The position numbers were made by a program, and so were the translations under genes. From Anaerolineae bacterium (GTDB taxonomy: Bacteria > Chloroflexota > Anaerolineae > Aggregatilineales > Phototrophicaceae), in assembly GCA_022822545.1 (NCBI GenBank), contig JAJEBE010000049.1, forward strand, positions 1 to 64,000: 64,000 nt of DNA, in the 5' to 3' direction. The notes beneath the pieces were generated by a model. The model saw nothing but the letters and a program-made list of their open reading frames with translations. It did no database searches and was not told where the DNA came from. Positions 38,093 through 49,200 of this stretch are shown here, piece by piece. Position 1 is the stretch's first letter, and every line of letters begins with the position of its first letter.

Positions 38093-39700
38093 ATGGACGT
38101 AACTGGACTTTCGCTTACTACCATCACCCTGTTCCTGCCTTTGATCGGGCTCGCCATTTTGGTCTTCATGAATGGCGAAACGCAGAAGAGCAACCTGAAA
38201 TGGGTGGCTTTTGTCACGAGTTTGGTGACCTTTGTCGCATCAGTGGTGATGTGGATTAACTTTGACCCGAGCACGGCCGAGTTGCAAATGGTGCAGCGCA
38301 ATACCTGGGCCGAAGTCTCCCTGGGCGAGTCCGTCATCAACGTCAGCTACTTCGTCGGCGTCGATGGCATCAGTATGCTGCTTGTCCTCTTGACCACCTT
38401 CATCATGCCGATCGCAATTCTCGGCTCCTTCGGCAGCAACATCTTTGAAGAGCGCGGACGCGAAAAACTCTACTACATCTTCCTCATGCTGCTCGAGTGG
38501 TCGATGATCGGCGTCTTCGTCGTGCACGATCTCATCATCTTCTACGTCTTCTGGGAAGTGACCCTGGTGCCGATGTACTTCCTCATCGGTATCTGGGGCG
38601 CGGAAGAGCGCATCTACGCCGCCGTCAAGTTCTTCCTCTACACCATGGCCGGCTCGATCCTGATGCTGATCGCGATACTTTATGTCGGCAATCGCTCCGG
38701 CACCTTCAGCACCTACAGCGCCGGCGGCGATGTCGGCGTGATCGAAAAGGTGCAGAACTTCGATGGCGAGGGCACCTATTGGGATGCCCTCGGCCCGGAT
38801 GGCGAGGGCGAAGACGCCGGCTTCCTGCTGGACTCGGTGGAGAGCTTCCTCTTCCTCGGCTTCCTGGTGGCCTTCGCGATCAAAGTGCCGATCTTCCCCT
38901 TCCATAGCTGGCTGCCGGATGCGCATGTGCAAGCTCCGACTGCCGGCTCGGTGATCCTGGCTGGCGTGTTGCTGAAGATGGGCACCTACGGCATCGTCCG
39001 CTTCAATTTGAACTTATTCCCCGAAGCGACGGTAGCATGGGCGCCGACCATCGCCTTCCTCGGCGTGGTCGGAATCATCTATGGCGCTTGGGTCAGCTAC
39101 GCTCAAAACAACGTCAAGAAGCTGGTCGCCTATTCATCGGTCAGCCACCTTGGTTTCGTCGTGCTGGGCATTTTCGCGCTGAACTCGCAAGGCTTGCAGG
39201 GCGCGACCTTGCAAATGGTCAACCACGGCATCAGCACAGGCGGCCTCTTCTTGATCGTCGGCATGCTTTACGAACGCTGGCATACTAAGGAGATGGCGGA
39301 TTACGGCGGTATCTGGAAGGTTATGCCACTCTTCGGCGCGATAAGTCTGGTCATCTCCTTGAGCAGCATGGGTTTGCCCGGTCTCAATGGCTTCATCGGC
39401 GAATTCACGATCTTGCTCGGCTCGCTGGGCAGCGATTATCTCGGCTTCGCCTTCACCCTCTTCGGCACGCTCGGCGTCATCCTGGCGGCGGTCTACCTGC
39501 TGAAGATGTTCCAGCATGTCTTCATGGGCGAGTTCAAGAAACCGCTGGCGGATGAAGCCGGTTACAAACTGACCTGGTATGAGAAAGCGGCTTATATCCC
39601 GATCATCATCATGATCTTCTGGATGGGCTTGCAGCCGATTGTATTCTTCAACTTGCTGGATGTTTCGGTGGATAGCATCGTCGCTATGTTCGTTGGCTAG
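38093..39700 (+). CDS. nuoM: NADH-quinone oxidoreductase subunit M
   Basis: 535 aa; FFLYTMAGSILMLIAILY, AFAIKVPIFPFHSWLPDAHVQAPTAGSVILAGVLLKMGTYG. Confidence 0.96.
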   Translation: MDVTGLSLTTITLFLPLIGLAILVFMNGETQKSNLKWVAFVTSLVTFVASVVMWINFDPSTAELQMVQRNTWAEVSLGESVINVSYFVGVDGISMLLVLLTTFIMPIAILGSFGSNIFEERGREKLYYIFLMLLEWSMIGVFVVHDLIIFYVFWEVTLVPMYFLIGIWGAEERIYAAVKFFLYTMAGSILMLIAILYVGNRSGTFSTYSAGGDVGVIEKVQNFDGEGTYWDALGPDGEGEDAGFLLDSVESFLFLGFLVAFAIKVPIFPFHSWLPDAHVQAPTAGSVILAGVLLKMGTYGIVRFNLNLFPEATVAWAPTIAFLGVVGIIYGAWVSYAQNNVKKLVAYSSVSHLGFVVLGIFALNSQGLQGATLQMVNHGISTGGLFLIVGMLYERWHTKEMADYGGIWKVMPLFGAISLVISLSSMGLPGLNGFIGEFTILLGSLGSDYLGFAFTLFGTLGVILAAVYLLKMFQHVFMGEFKKPLADEAGYKLTWYEKAAYIPIIIMIFWMGLQPIVFFNLLDVSVDSIVAMFVG

Positions 39701-39708
39701 GAGAGAGC

Positions 39709-41247
39709 ATGTTTGAGTCGCCGTCTATTGCGGAATTTCTGGCGGATTCCAACCTGGCATCCACATTGCCCGGCACACTCTTGCTGGCCTGGACTCTGCT
39801 GCTGGTGATCGTTGATCTTTTCACCGACGAGGAACGCCAGCACTGGACACCGATTCTGGCTTGTGTCGGCCTGGGCCTCAGCTTCCTAGCCAATATCGCC
39901 GTCTATTCGCTGGCGGAGGGCGAGCAAGTGGCTCTTTACGGCATGTTCATTGCCGATGCATTCACCGGCTTTTTGAACTTCGTGATATTGGTCGCCACGC
40001 TGATCGCGGTTCTGATGAGCTGGGATTACCTCAAGCGCGCCGGTATCCATCGTGGCGAATACTATATCCTCGCGCTTATCTCCTCAGCCGGCGCCATGTT
40101 CATGGTCGGCGCAAACGACTTGATCACCGTCTTTGTCGCGCTCGAATTGCTGAGCATTCCGCTATACATCCTCGCCGCCTTTCGTTCCATAAAGAACGAC
40201 GGCAGTGATCTGGCGCTCAAGTCCGAAGAAAGCGGCATGAAGTATTTCATCTTGGGCGCATTTTCCAGCGCCTTTCTGGTTTTCGGCGCGGCCCTGGTTT
40301 ATGGCGCGACCGGCACGACCAATCTCCCGCAGATATTTGACATCGCCGGCGGCATCGTCGGCGAGACATCAAGCGGGACATTCTATCTGTTGGTGGGTGC
40401 CGCGCTGCTGATCGTCGGGCTGGGCTTTAAGGTGGCGGTCGTGCCCTTCCACATGTGGACGCCTGATGTCTACGAAGGCGCGCCGACACCAGTGACCGCC
40501 TTCATGAGCGTGACGGCAAAGATCGGCGGGTTTGCGGCGCTGCTGCGCGTCCTTATCACGGGGCTGTCCGTGCTGGTATTGGCCGAGGGCGATGCGGTGG
40601 CTTGGCAGGCGACCGCCACGATCATCGCAATCCTCACGCTCGTCCTGGGCAATTTCGTGGCGATCTCGCAGCGGAATCTCAAACGTATGCTGGCTTATTC
40701 CTCCATCGCCCACGCCGGCTACATCATGGTATCGGTTGCGGCGGCTGGCAGCGCGAACGTCATTGACGCGGCCACACAGGGAGCCTTGGTCTACATGCTC
40801 GCCTACATGTTCACTAATCTGGGCGCCTTCGCTGTCGTCATGACGATTGAGCGTGAAGATGGCAGCGGCGGCAATATTGATGATATCAACGGCCTGGCGC
40901 AGTCTCGGCCGCTTCTGGCGATGGCCATGACGATCTTCATGCTCAGCCTGACCGGCGTACCCCTAACCGCCGGTTTTGTTGGCAAATTCATGATTTTCTC
41001 CGCCGCCCTTCAAGCGGGCTTGTTTGGCCTGGCCGTCATTGGCGTACTCACAAGCGTCGTCAGCGCCTTCTACTATATTCGCGTGGTCGTCAATATGTAC
41101 CTGCGCGATAGCGAAGGCGAGTTGCAGCCGCCGCTTGATACACAGTACCTGCGCTGGGCTATCAATATCGCGCTGGCTGGCACTCTGGTTTTTGGCATCT
41201 TCTACCCCTTGGCGACCAACCTGGTCAGTATGGTGAGCATCGCTTGA
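39709..41247 (+). CDS. nuoN: NADH-quinone oxidoreductase subunit N
   Basis: 512 aa; LELLSIPLYILAAF, SEESGMKYFILGAFSSAFLVFG, VPFHMWTPDVYEGAPTPVTAFMS. Confidence 0.96.
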   Translation: MFESPSIAEFLADSNLASTLPGTLLLAWTLLLVIVDLFTDEERQHWTPILACVGLGLSFLANIAVYSLAEGEQVALYGMFIADAFTGFLNFVILVATLIAVLMSWDYLKRAGIHRGEYYILALISSAGAMFMVGANDLITVFVALELLSIPLYILAAFRSIKNDGSDLALKSEESGMKYFILGAFSSAFLVFGAALVYGATGTTNLPQIFDIAGGIVGETSSGTFYLLVGAALLIVGLGFKVAVVPFHMWTPDVYEGAPTPVTAFMSVTAKIGGFAALLRVLITGLSVLVLAEGDAVAWQATATIIAILTLVLGNFVAISQRNLKRMLAYSSIAHAGYIMVSVAAAGSANVIDAATQGALVYMLAYMFTNLGAFAVVMTIEREDGSGGNIDDINGLAQSRPLLAMAMTIFMLSLTGVPLTAGFVGKFMIFSAALQAGLFGLAVIGVLTSVVSAFYYIRVVVNMYLRDSEGELQPPLDTQYLRWAINIALAGTLVFGIFYPLATNLVSMVSIA

Positions 41248-41359
41248 CTCTCAGCCGTAAGCTGCAGCGGAGACAATTCGCGGCCGCTCTGGCGCTTCGC
41301 AAGGCTCTGACGCGCGCGTTTGGACGCAGCGACTATAGAGTTTGAACTGCTGAGCAGAC

Positions 41360-42277
41360 ATGACACATCAAGAACGCGAGGGCTTCATCTGGATCTTGCT
41401 GGCGGCCGCCGGCTTCTCCGTGATGCCTTCCATGGTCAAGATAACCTATTTGCACTCCGCGCTTGAACCGGTGGACATCGCGATCTGGCGCTTCGTCATA
41501 GCGGCGCCCCTGATGTGGCTGATGGTCATCGTCGGCCGGTGGTCCGCGACTGTCCGGCGACAGAGCGACGCGCCGGTGAAGCAAGTTTTCCTCATCGGCA
41601 TTTTGCTGTCTGCCGCTGTATTGGCGGCCTTCTTTGCGCTGCAACGCTTGCCAGCCAGCACCTATATCGTTCTTTTCTTCACCTATCCCGCGATGGTGGT
41701 TTTGCTCTCGGTATTAATAGGCGAGCGGATCGGCTACCGAGCTTGGCTGGCGCTGGCGCTGGCCTTAGCCGGCGTCGTGCTGACGGTGCCCGACTTCTCC
41801 GGGTTGAGCGTAGGCGATATGTTCGGCGTCGCCCTCGTCTTGGGTAATGCCGCCATTGTCGCTGTCTACTATATTCTTTCGAAGCGAGCGCTGAATGGCG
41901 TGCACGACATGTCCGGCTCAAGCGCCTGGATGATGCTCGGCACCCTGCTCGTCATGCTGCTGCTGGTTCCCTTTCGCGGCTTGGAAATGCCGGGTAATCC
42001 GCTGACATTCTTGATGCTCATCGGCATCGCCACTTTGGGCACGGTTCTCCCAGTCTTCGCGATCAACCTCGCGATTCAAAAGATTGGAGCGGCGCGCGCC
42101 TCTCTGATAAGCACCGTTGAACCGCCGCTTTCGATGGTCATGTCAATGCTTCTACTGGGTGAAGCGATATTTGCGCTACAATGGCTGGGCGCGGCTTTGA
42201 TTGTCAGCAGTGTCATTATCCTGCAATTCCGTTCGCGCAACCGGATTGATGTTAGCATCGCGCATGAGGCAGGCTAA
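41360..42277 (+). CDS. EamA/DMT family transporter
   Basis: 305 aa, about ten TM segments; VDIAIWRFVIAAPLMW and RASLISTVEPPLSMVMSMLLLGEAIFALQWLGAALI. Confidence 0.85.
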   Translation: MTHQEREGFIWILLAAAGFSVMPSMVKITYLHSALEPVDIAIWRFVIAAPLMWLMVIVGRWSATVRRQSDAPVKQVFLIGILLSAAVLAAFFALQRLPASTYIVLFFTYPAMVVLLSVLIGERIGYRAWLALALALAGVVLTVPDFSGLSVGDMFGVALVLGNAAIVAVYYILSKRALNGVHDMSGSSAWMMLGTLLVMLLLVPFRGLEMPGNPLTFLMLIGIATLGTVLPVFAINLAIQKIGAARASLISTVEPPLSMVMSMLLLGEAIFALQWLGAALIVSSVIILQFRSRNRIDVSIAHEAG

Positions 42278-42287
42278 AGAGTTGTCT

Positions 42288-42815
42288 ATGAGCGACGGCG
42301 AAGGATTGACGCGAGAACTGCGAAATGACCTGAAGCGCAACCGCGAGGGCAGATTGTCATCGCGGCAGTGGCGGCACCTCATTACCGAGCCGCTGACGAC
42401 CTTGCTGCTGCTTACAGTGCCGTTGGTGTTGCTGGTGGGGCGCTATGGCCTGGCGGGACGGCTGATTGTTCTGGCAATTGTGGCTGGATTTGTTCTGACG
42501 ATGGGCTCGCGGGCGCTGCTGTTCGCGCGCGTCAGGCTGTCATATCGAGTGCTCTATGCGGAAGGGCTGCCGGCGCGCTGGAAGTTCTGGCGCAAGACCA
42601 CATTGACCAGCAAATCCGGCGACGCGGTCCGCTTTGACCATCGCCTTGGCGACCGGCTCAAGCTCAAACCCGAGCAAGCCTTGCACGTCTACTATGCTGA
42701 AGCCGGCGGCCGGCGCATCTTGCTGAGTACGCTGCCGAAGCGACATCCGCAGACTGAATTGGCGGAACCGAGCGACGACTTCGAGCGCATCGGCGGACGG
42801 GTATACGCCGACTAG
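42288..42815 (+). CDS. Hypothetical membrane protein
   Basis: ATG at 42288; two hydrophobic segments (TTLLLLTVPLVLLVG, LIVLAIVAGFVLTMG), no clear family. Confidence 0.6.
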   Translation: MSDGEGLTRELRNDLKRNREGRLSSRQWRHLITEPLTTLLLLTVPLVLLVGRYGLAGRLIVLAIVAGFVLTMGSRALLFARVRLSYRVLYAEGLPARWKFWRKTTLTSKSGDAVRFDHRLGDRLKLKPEQALHVYYAEAGGRRILLSTLPKRHPQTELAEPSDDFERIGGRVYAD

Positions 42816-43669
42816 ACCAACTGACCGCTCATTTCAAGAACTTCCGAACCGTCTTCTTCCACCCACACGCCACACTGACCACCACCTTCGGCGATGTCGA
42901 GGTCGACAGTCCTGCCGTCAAAACGCAGGACCGGGTGATAGTACTTCGCGACCTGCTCCGCAGCGGCATCAATATAATGTCCGATTAGCGCGCGGCGGAA
43001 GCGGGATTCGGAGCGGTTGGGGAAACTGCCATGGATCAACTGACCGTTGAAGAAAAAGACATCGCCCGCTTTCATGATCACTGGTTCCGGCTGCATATCG
43101 GCGGAGAGAGGCACGGTGACATCGGTGAAGCTTTCGCTGGTATCGGCGTCGACCGGGCATAGAATGGGCAACTCATGGCTGCCCGGCACCACTTGCAGGC
43201 AACCGTTTTCTTCATCGCAATCATCCAACGCCATCCAGGCCGCGATGCAAGTGCCGGGTTGGACGCGCAAATAATATTGATCCTGATGCAAGGCCTGGCC
43301 GCGCGCGCCCGCCGGTTTGAAGTACAGCATGGTTTGGACCGCCAGCGGCTCCTTGCCCAGCAGTTGCCGGAAGACCGCCCCCAAGCGCGAGTCAATCATC
43401 CAGTCGAGGCTGACCTGATCCCAGCGGTGCATGTGGATGAGACGCGGATAACGCTTCAGCGGATCATTGCTGCTCATGTTAATGCCGCCGAAGTCGCCTG
43501 GATATGTTCCCTTGTGGCGCATATCCATATAATGCTGGCGGAAGCTCGCCACTTCGGCCTCCGTGAACAGCCCGGAAACGGTGACGCAGCCGCGCTCCTT
43601 GAACCTTTGAACATCAACTTGCATGGCTTGCGCCTCCCGCGCGCTGAATTGCGCTTTTTCTAATTTCAC
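42812..43669 (-). CDS. Phytanoyl-CoA dioxygenase (PhyH) family protein
   Basis: 285 aa; LHQDQYYLRVQPGTCIAAWMALDDCDEENGCLQVVPGSHELPI and FFFNGQLIHGSFPNRSESRFRRALIGHYID (HxD…H). Start could be internal (43624). Confidence 0.85.
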   Translation of the reverse strand: MKLEKAQFSAREAQAMQVDVQRFKERGCVTVSGLFTEAEVASFRQHYMDMRHKGTYPGDFGGINMSSNDPLKRYPRLIHMHRWDQVSLDWMIDSRLGAVFRQLLGKEPLAVQTMLYFKPAGARGQALHQDQYYLRVQPGTCIAAWMALDDCDEENGCLQVVPGSHELPILCPVDADTSESFTDVTVPLSADMQPEPVIMKAGDVFFFNGQLIHGSFPNRSESRFRRALIGHYIDAAAEQVAKYYHPVLRFDGRTVDLDIAEGGGQCGVWVEEDGSEVLEMSGQLV

Positions 43670-43711
43670 CTACAATCTTTACCATTAAGTCTAAACCACG
43701 AGGATGTCATT

Positions 43712-44197
43712 GTGCAAGTGATGGGCGTGAATGATGTTCAGGCGGCCTTGGATGCGCTGGCGCTGGATACCCGGGTGGCCGAGTTTGATGATTCTACCGC
43801 TACCTCGCAGCAGGCGGCGGATATGGTTGGCTGTCAATTGGGCCAGATCGTGAAAAGCCTCGGCTTCATGATCGACAAATCGACGCCTGTCCTCGTGCTT
43901 GCCAGCGGCGACCAGACGATTGACGAGCGCAAGTTAGCGGCGCTATTCGAGGTCGGGCGGAAAAGAGTGCGGATGATGAGCGCAGCGCAATGCCTGGAGC
44001 TGCTGGGTTATGCGCCCGGCGGCGTACCGCCGATCGCGCATCGCAATAATGGCATCGCCGTTTATTTGGACGATACGCTGAGGCGCTTCCAGACAGTATA
44101 CGCCGCTGGCGGCGCGGCCAATGCGATTTTTCCGATCGAGTTGATGACCCTGCGCATGGTGACCGGTGGCGCATTTGCCGATCTCGCGCGGGCATAG
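43712..44197 (+). CDS. YbaK/EbsC (aminoacyl-tRNA deacylase-like) protein
   Basis: 161 aa; TSQQAADMVGCQLGQIVKSLGFMIDKSTPVLVLASGDQTIDERKL, GYAPGGVPPIAH. Confidence 0.87.
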   Translation: MQVMGVNDVQAALDALALDTRVAEFDDSTATSQQAADMVGCQLGQIVKSLGFMIDKSTPVLVLASGDQTIDERKLAALFEVGRKRVRMMSAAQCLELLGYAPGGVPPIAHRNNGIAVYLDDTLRRFQTVYAAGGAANAIFPIELMTLRMVTGGAFADLARA

Positions 44198-44215
44198 CTC
44201 CGGTACGACCGCCGT

Positions 44216-46201
44216 CTAACGCTGCACGACATTCAACGTCGTCAAGTAATACTCTCCGCCAATTACGTCTCCGCTGGGATAGGCCAGCCTAAGCAGCTTG
44301 CCGGACTGCGATTCTTTGGCCGCCAAGAGCAGGTCGTAACTCCCGCTGCGGATTTCGCATGGAATGTCGATTGTTGTGCGGTCGCGATAATATCGCTTAG
44401 GCGTCCAATCGCTGGTGAACCGGTCAGCCGGCACCGAGTTGGCGATAGCAAGCTGCCCATCGCCATCCGCGTCGGCGAGGATGATGCTTATAGTGTATGG
44501 CGTCGCGTCTTGCTCGCGAATCTGCCACCAGCTTTCAATCGTTACTGCTTGGCAGGGTGAAACGCTCCACTCGCCTTTTAATTCCCAGGCATACAGGCGC
44601 AAGCTGTCGCCGAGATCCAACAACGGACCCTCGTTGGCCGGAACGCGGGCGTATTCGGACAGGCTGTAGGCCGTCTCGTATTCTTCGTCCCAGCTGATGG
44701 AGCGGATGTGAGCGTAATTGTGATCCAACCAGCGTTGCAGGGCGTCACGATGCTGGTTGCCGCCACCTTCTTGTACGTGCCATAGTTGACTGTGTGGAAG
44801 CAAGTTCGCTTCAAAGCTTTCAACGTCAAACTGCTTTATCTCATTGACGAGAGCCTCAGGATAGACCAGGGGCACGACGGAATCTTGCGGGTCCACAATA
44901 TGAAACATTCGCTCATTGACCATGCCGCCCGCTGTGAAGTCCATCAGGTAATAGGCCGCAGCCAGGAGCCGGCCCCAAGCCCAATTGAATTCGCTGACGA
45001 CGATGCTGTCGCTGCGGTAGCTGGCGGACATTTCCCTGACGATCTCTCGGTAGGGCCCATTTGAAGTTTGAACGAAGATATTTTGCGGAGCCTGGAAATA
45101 AACCAGCGCCAGCAGAAGTAATGCTGCCCTTAATGGTAGCGTAAGTAAGCCCAAAGCCATAAGCATAACAACCAAAGGGGCCAAGATAACGGCATTTCTT
45201 GCTGACCAGGCGCTAACAAACTGGCCGGCGAAGACAGCCGTTGCCAAAATCAATATGAGTAACGCAAGCGGAAATAGCATCGCCGGAAGCCGCTTGTTGC
45301 GTGTGATGCCCGCGCGTTGCAAAAGCCCCTGCGCTGGGAACAGAAATTGGAATGAAATCAGACTCAGAATGCCGAGGAAATAATACACAAATGCGGGTTG
45401 GAACGCAGTGTCGCCGATGAATCGCGACCAGCCAGCCAAATTGCCTGGAAGGTTGTACCAATAAGTATTGTGCTTGGTAACAAATATGGTATGTACGAAT
45501 GGCAACAGCCATCCGAGCATCGACGCGGCGATGAAGCCCCACATCAGGAATGAATCGAGCCATTGTTTACGATCGAAGCGTCCGAACAACAAAAGGCATA
45601 AGATATGCGCGGGGAAAACAAAAAGAGAGAAGAAATGTGTATAAATCGCGCCGATACCGGCTGCGACGTAGACAAACATTAGCATTGCTGACGGTCGGCG
45701 CAGCCAGCGCAAGAACGTCAAATGTAGCGCCATCGTAAGCATGATCACCATCGGATATGGGCGCAATTCATACATCAAGTTGCTGGCAAAGCCATATAAC
45801 CCCAGCAAGCCCACCGCATAAAAGCCGCAGCGCCGTCCGCCAAGCTGCGCGCCAAATTGATAAATGAGGGCGAAAGTAATGAGATTGGTGAGCTTGGCCA
45901 GCCAGCGAGCGACTTCCTCACTGATTCCAAATAACTTTAGCCAGGAAGTTGCCAGCAGCCGCCAGCCCGGCGGGTGAATATCTGCCGCGGTATACTGCGC
46001 CAACTCTGATGGCGAAAACAGAACAGACATATGAACGATAACTACTTCATCCTCGCGATAATTTCGGTTGCCATAAACTGAGGCATGAAGCAGCGCATTC
46101 AGCAAGATCAAGCAAGCGGCCGCCAGAATCGCCAAACTCGCTGATGCCTGCGCGGACAGTCGCGAATCGGGGCGCAATGGAGTGCTGTTTGAAGTTTCCA
46201 T
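44216..46201 (-). CDS. Multi-TM glycosyltransferase-like protein (GT39/PMT-like)
   Basis: 661 aa; N-terminal YREDEVVIVH…DIHPPGWRLLATSWLKLFG, many TM segments, soluble C-terminal domain. Confidence 0.68.
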   Translation of the reverse strand: METSNSTPLRPDSRLSAQASASLAILAAACLILLNALLHASVYGNRNYREDEVVIVHMSVLFSPSELAQYTAADIHPPGWRLLATSWLKLFGISEEVARWLAKLTNLITFALIYQFGAQLGGRRCGFYAVGLLGLYGFASNLMYELRPYPMVIMLTMALHLTFLRWLRRPSAMLMFVYVAAGIGAIYTHFFSLFVFPAHILCLLLFGRFDRKQWLDSFLMWGFIAASMLGWLLPFVHTIFVTKHNTYWYNLPGNLAGWSRFIGDTAFQPAFVYYFLGILSLISFQFLFPAQGLLQRAGITRNKRLPAMLFPLALLILILATAVFAGQFVSAWSARNAVILAPLVVMLMALGLLTLPLRAALLLLALVYFQAPQNIFVQTSNGPYREIVREMSASYRSDSIVVSEFNWAWGRLLAAAYYLMDFTAGGMVNERMFHIVDPQDSVVPLVYPEALVNEIKQFDVESFEANLLPHSQLWHVQEGGGNQHRDALQRWLDHNYAHIRSISWDEEYETAYSLSEYARVPANEGPLLDLGDSLRLYAWELKGEWSVSPCQAVTIESWWQIREQDATPYTISIILADADGDGQLAIANSVPADRFTSDWTPKRYYRDRTTIDIPCEIRSGSYDLLLAAKESQSGKLLRLAYPSGDVIGGEYYLTTLNVVQR

Positions 46202-46233
46202 CTGCTTTGCTCAATAACTGTCTACAATGGTTT

Positions 46234-49200
46234 CTAACTCGCGTCCGCCATTAGATTCACCCGGTCTCCAAGCTTAACCAGAATATCCAGCAACCGCTCC
46301 TGCCACTCCTCGTCCCCGGCGGGAATGCGCACCTCCGTCCGCGTCACTTCGATATCCCGGCCCAGCGTCAGCGCCAGCAGTTCGCGCCGGACGGTCGCCA
46401 GGTAAGGCAGTTTGATCAGGACTTGCTCCCGCGGCATTCGCACATGCGTCGCGCGCACCGCCAGCGCCAGCACTTTCACGCGTATTTGATACAACAAACC
46501 CTCCACCGCGGCCGGCAGCGGACCAAAGCGATCAATCAGTTCCCGCTGCATCGCCTCGATCTCTTCCAGGTTCTGGATATTGCCGATGCGGCGATAGAGT
46601 TGAAGCCGCAGCGCCATCTCCGGTATCCAGTCCGTCGGCAAATATGCGGGCAAGGGCAAATCGATGATGATGCGTTCGCGGGCGGAAGCTGGCGCGGGCT
46701 CCGTCCCGTTTGTCGCTGCGCCGCGCTGATCCTTGACCGCTTGCTGGAGCATCTCGCTATAGAGATGCAAGCCGACGCTGGCGATATGACCGGATTGCCG
46801 CATGCTGAGGATATCGCCGCTGCCGCGAATCTCCAGATCACGGATCGCGATCTGGAGGCCAGCGCCAAGTTGCGTATTCTCCGCCAAAGTTTCCAGCCGA
46901 GTTCGCGCCTCTTCCGTGAGCGTGCCACGGTCGTGAAAGAAGTAGGCATAGGCTTGCTGCGCCGAACGGCCCACGCGCCCGCGAAGCTGATACAACTGCG
47001 CCACCCCGAAGTAATCCGCCCGATCGACTATCAAGGTGTTGACGCGCGGCATATCAATGCCGTTCTCTATGATCGATGTCGACAACAGAATATCATACTC
47101 GCCCCGCGAAAACTCGGACATGATCGTTTCAAGCGCGCGCGGTGACATTTGCCCATGCGCGATCGCGATTGAAGCTTCCGGCACTATCCGCTCAAGCTTA
47201 ACCCGGGTGCCATGAATGGTCTTGACGCGGTTATGCACGACGAAGACCTGCCCGCCGCGTTCAAGTTCACGCATGATGGCTCGCCGGCTCAAGCGGTCGT
47301 CCCATGAGCCAACTTGCGTTATCACCGGCAAGCGCTCTTCCGGCGGCGTCTGAATCATGCTTATATCGCGGATGCCGCTCAGACTAAGATACAGCGTCCG
47401 CGGGATCGGGGTGGCGGTCAACGTCAAGATGTCAATTCGCGAGCGCAGCTTCTTGAAATGCTCCTTGTGCTTGACGCCGAAACGCTGCTCCTCGTCGATA
47501 ATCATCAGACCAAGTCTTTTGAAGCGTATATCTTTGGACAGCAGGCGATGCGTGCCGATGACGATATCGACCTCGCCGGACGCCAGCTTCTCCACGATCT
47601 GCTTCTGTTGCGACGCGTTGCGGAAGCGCGACATCATTTCCAGCTCGACCGGAAACGCCGCCAGGCGCCCGCGGAAAATATCGTAGTGCTGCTGCGCCAG
47701 CACAGTAGTCGGCACGAGCACCGCCACCTGCATGCCGTCCTGTATCGCCTTGAAAGCGGCCCGCAGGGCCACTTCCGTTTTGCCGAAACCGACATCGCCG
47801 CATATCAAGCGATCCATCGGCTTGCGGTCGTTCATATCGGCTTTGACTTCCTGGATCACTCGCAGTTGGTCTTCAGTCTCGACGAAAGGAAAACCGGCTT
47901 CCATCTCGTGCTGCCAGGCGGAATCCGCGCTAAAGGCATGACCAACAGCAAGAGCCCGCCGGCTGTAGATGGCGAGCAGTTCACGCGCTTCTTCTTCGGC
48001 GTTGCGCCGCGCCTTGTCCCGCGCTTTACTCCACTGATCGGCCTTGCCCAGTTGGTTCAAAGCGGGCGCTTTGTCGTTGGCGCCGACATAGCGCGAGAGA
48101 CGATCGGCCTGGTGAATTGGCACGTAGATCGAATCCTCGCTGCGGTATTCGACCAGCAGGTATTCGCGCTCGCTGCTGTTGACGGTCCGGTGGCGCAGGC
48201 CTTTGAATCTCCCGATGCCGTAATCCACGTGGACCACATAAGTGCCTTCTTGCCAGTCGGTATAGCTGGTATCGGCCGGCTTGGCGCGCGCTTTCCCGAC
48301 GCTCTCGCGCCGCCGCCGCGGCTCGGGACGGGCCCAGCCAAAAATCTCGGCGTCCGTGATGAAATGCATCGGACCCTGCGAGCCCTGCAGCGACCAGCCT
48401 TCCGCCGCCGCCCCGCGGACGAAGCACAGCGTGCCCGCTTTTGGAACCTCGTCAATGACACTCACCGTCGGAATGATGTTGGAAGCGTCCTGCTCGTACC
48501 ACAGGTTTTCCAAGCGCTCGACCTGTTCCGTCATGATGACGACAGAGTCGCCATGGCGCAGATGCCGCCGCACCTGGTTGAGCATCAGGCGCAATTGCCC
48601 GCCGAAGCGCTCGCCCGGTGCAAACGGCGCTGGAGACTCAGACTCGGTCAAAGTGGATACCGCCGCTGTTCTGCGGCCCCCGATCTGCGTCTTCAGCTCA
48701 GACCAAGTCATATACGGCGGCGGGTGTTCCGGCGCTATCTGATAAGTCGATTCGGCTTCGGCGCGGTTGTCTTCGGCATCCTTGGCGGATTCCAGCGCTG
48801 TTTCTTCCAGGAATTGTGGATCCTCAATGAGGATCAGAGCTTCATCGCCCGCGTAATCGAGCAAGCTGGCTGGCTGGCAGAGGTATGGCAGATAATGTTC
48901 GAGGCAGGGAAAAGCGCTGCCCTGCTTCAATGATTCGATATCGGCGCTGGCGCTGGAAAAATCTTCCGGGTCGCTGCTGATCCCCTTCGCCCACTCCTCC
49001 AGGCGCTCGCCAAGCGGCGCAGTCAAGCGCGGCAACGCCTCGCGCGCCGGGCAGATTCTCGCCGATTGCACATGCCTGATGCTTCGCTGATCCGCCGGAT
49101 CAAAGCGCCGCAGGCTGTCTATCTCGTCGTCAAAGAATTCGATGCGCAGGGGATACTCGCCCGCCAGCGGGAAAATATCGAGGATGCCGCCGCGTCGGCT

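Noticed and set aside
47314-48933. 539-aa plus-strand ORF
   Set aside because: Antisense to mfd; no domain signal.
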